Below, piece by piece: positions 45,800-46,949 of a DNA stretch of 46,949 nt (position 1 is its first letter; each line of letters begins with the position of its first letter). Both the position numbers and the translations under genes were made by a program. The DNA is taken from assembly GCA_002691385.1 (NCBI GenBank), contig NZHT01000076.1, positions 1 through 46,949 of the forward strand. The letters are read 5' to 3'. The DNA is from Flammeovirgaceae bacterium. Its GTDB lineage: Bacteria > Bacteroidota > Bacteroidia > Cytophagales > Cyclobacteriaceae. The notes under the pieces are model-generated. The model did not search any database. It was given only the letters and a program-made list of their open reading frames with translations, and was not told where the DNA came from.

Positions 45800-46949
45800 T
45801 TAATCGCCATCCTTCTTTTTGAGACCTTTAAGTTTTCCACCTAATTTTGACTTGAGCTCATCACCAATGACCTCTTTAGCCTTTTCTTCGAGATCCTTAG
45901 CCTTTATTTCAACTGCCTTCTTGAGTTCAGCTGCCTTCTTATCAGCTTCTACATTCAAAACTGCTTTTTGTTTATCTACTTCTTCTTGAATCTTTTTTTT
46001 AGCTAATTTTTGCCGCTCTTTGAGTTTGATTTTTTTATCACTAGAACCCTTTTTAGTATTAGAAATACTATCCAAACGAAATTGAGGATCTTCATAATTC
46101 CCCTCGATTTTAATCTTCATCCTCACCTCTTCAGCAACTAAATCATTCAAGCCCATCAAAGAAGCAATCATATTGTTAGCAGCTACCCCCAAGTCCCCTG
46201 TTTTAAGATCGGTTTCCAGCGTGTAATCCATATTCGCCTGCACACCTGAAATCTCACTTGAACCATGAACCATCGTGGTCCTCCCCGCCAATTTAAAATC
46301 GAAAGGTTCTATAATTAAGGTTCCATCTGCAATGCCGTACTCAAAATTAATATCTTGAAGTTTCAGAGTTTCTTGTTGATCGCCTGTTATCTTATTCAAT
46401 CCTTTCATGAATTTGGGGTTATTATAGGTAGCGGATCTCAAGTCTATAAGACCATAAACAGATAAGGATTCCATGACTGGAATCATTACGGTATCTAATG
46501 CCCCTTCGGTAATGAATTCAGTAGAAAAAACACCAACTAGGTCCTTAGCAACAGGAGCCATTTCTTGAATGGTATTAAATGAAGAAAATGTCTCTTTTAT
46601 AGACATGGAAGATATCTTGAAATTAAAATTAAATAGTGGCAGCTGGGGATTAGAATTATAAAATCCGCTCATCAAAAAATCTCCTTCTAAAAGATTAAAA
46701 TCTAAATTATCTAACTGAGCGATCCCTTCACTCATCGTGACATTGCCATCCATGTCCTTAAACTCCAAGTTGTCATACAGTAGACTTACTATGTGAGTGT
46801 TCAATGTCAGATCAATATTGGTTGGAATTCTTATTATTTCAAGCACTGCTGTATCCACTGCAGCGTCTGTTGCTGAAGTATCGGTCAAGGGGAAAAAAGG
46901 GTTAAAATTTAATGTATGAGCACTAAAATTTAATTTACCACGTAATACC
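45800..46949 (-). CDS. AsmA-like envelope protein, C-terminal part (5' end outside window)
   Basis: The frame is open to the last base of the window, so the gene continues beyond it; a TTG at 46888 is not a real start. The 382 or so visible residues contain the AsmA C-terminal pattern: LNFNPFFPLTD, LDNLDFNLLEGDFLMSGFYN, and DVSLNTHI-type beta repeats, with VLRGKLNFSAHTLN at the visible edge. After the beta region follows a Lys/Glu-rich helical tail (about the last 90 residues), rich in KKAAELKKAVEIKAKDLEEK, and likely coiled coil. AsmA-family proteins span the periplasm, and members influence outer-membrane lipid homeostasis. It belongs to the same broad superfamily as TamB. Confidence 0.82.
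   Translation of the reverse strand, partial: VLRGKLNFSAHTLNFNPFFPLTDTSATDAAVDTAVLEIIRIPTNIDLTLNTHIVSLLYDNLEFKDMDGNVTMSEGIAQLDNLDFNLLEGDFLMSGFYNSNPQLPLFNFNFKISSMSIKETFSSFNTIQEMAPVAKDLVGVFSTEFITEGALDTVMIPVMESLSVYGLIDLRSATYNNPKFMKGLNKITGDQQETLKLQDINFEYGIADGTLIIEPFDFKLAGRTTMVHGSSEISGVQANMDYTLETDLKTGDLGVAANNMIASLMGLNDLVAEEVRMKIKIEGNYEDPQFRLDSISNTKKGSSDKKIKLKERQKLAKKKIQEEVDKQKAVLNVEADKKAAELKKAVEIKAKDLEEKAKEVIGDELKSKLGGKLKGLKKKDGD

Overview
This 46.9 kb window is AT-rich, densely coded chromosomal DNA from a member of the Bacteroidota. Four things support that placement. Candidate promoters match the Bacteroidota -7 element TAnnTTTG rather than the E. coli -10. There is a fused E1 alpha/beta 2-oxoacid dehydrogenase. 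An ExbB - small membrane protein - ExbD - ExbD locus is present. The local orders rsmA-mgtE-dehydrogenase and YceD-rpmF-fabH-efp-accB-accC are also of the type seen in this phylum. The lineage within the phylum (Cytophagales or Saprospirales type, for example) cannot be settled from the sequence alone.

Layout. 1-8.7 kb: the tail of a Crp/Fnr regulator, a rhodanese, then a minus-strand run of exported proteins (sortilin-like Asp-box protein, M14 peptidase with an amidotransferase-like tail, DUF1080 protein, MltB-type lytic transglycosylase). 8.7-17.9 kb: cyclophilin, lysophospholipase-type hydrolase, UMF1/Atg22-type MFS transporter overlapping a lone HsdR-N nuclease-fold protein, alanine dehydrogenase, fused E1, a lipoprotein, a LuxE-like protein and a 42-residue lipoprotein. 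17.9-23.9 kb, minus strand: TamB, RNase P RNA and an NtrC-type regulator without a DNA-binding domain. 23.9-25.9 kb: overlapping tsaD-smpB-HNH genes. 25.9-28.3 kb, minus strand: tRNA-Ser(GGA) and the ExbB/ExbD energy-transduction locus. 28.4-31.2 kb, minus strand: a small conserved-looking protein, a decayed polysaccharide deacetylase, tatD and ansA. 31.4-36.0 kb: ruvC on the plus strand; rsmA, mgtE, a 2-hydroxyacid dehydrogenase, greA and a HIT protein on the minus strand. 36.0-41.4 kb, plus strand: pdxA and the YceD-rpmF-fabH-efp-accB-accC block linking ribosome function to fatty-acid initiation. 41.4-46.9 kb: a two-domain glycosyltransferase, an MsbA-type ABC exporter, a CBS-domain protein followed in the same frame by an unrecognised ORF, a broken ORF remnant, and the C-terminal part of an AsmA-like envelope protein.

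Most of the window is housekeeping and envelope-maintenance DNA. I found no CRISPR array, insertion sequence, prophage or complete defence system. The most informative unlisted item is the decayed NodB-type deacetylase at about 30.28-30.90 kb, which can be followed motif by motif through several frame changes. Second-tier items are the relic at 45.4-45.6 kb, the ORF in frame behind the CBS gene, the HTH-less sigma-54 activator beside rnpB, the tiny lipoprotein, and the small membrane protein inside the ExbB/ExbD locus.
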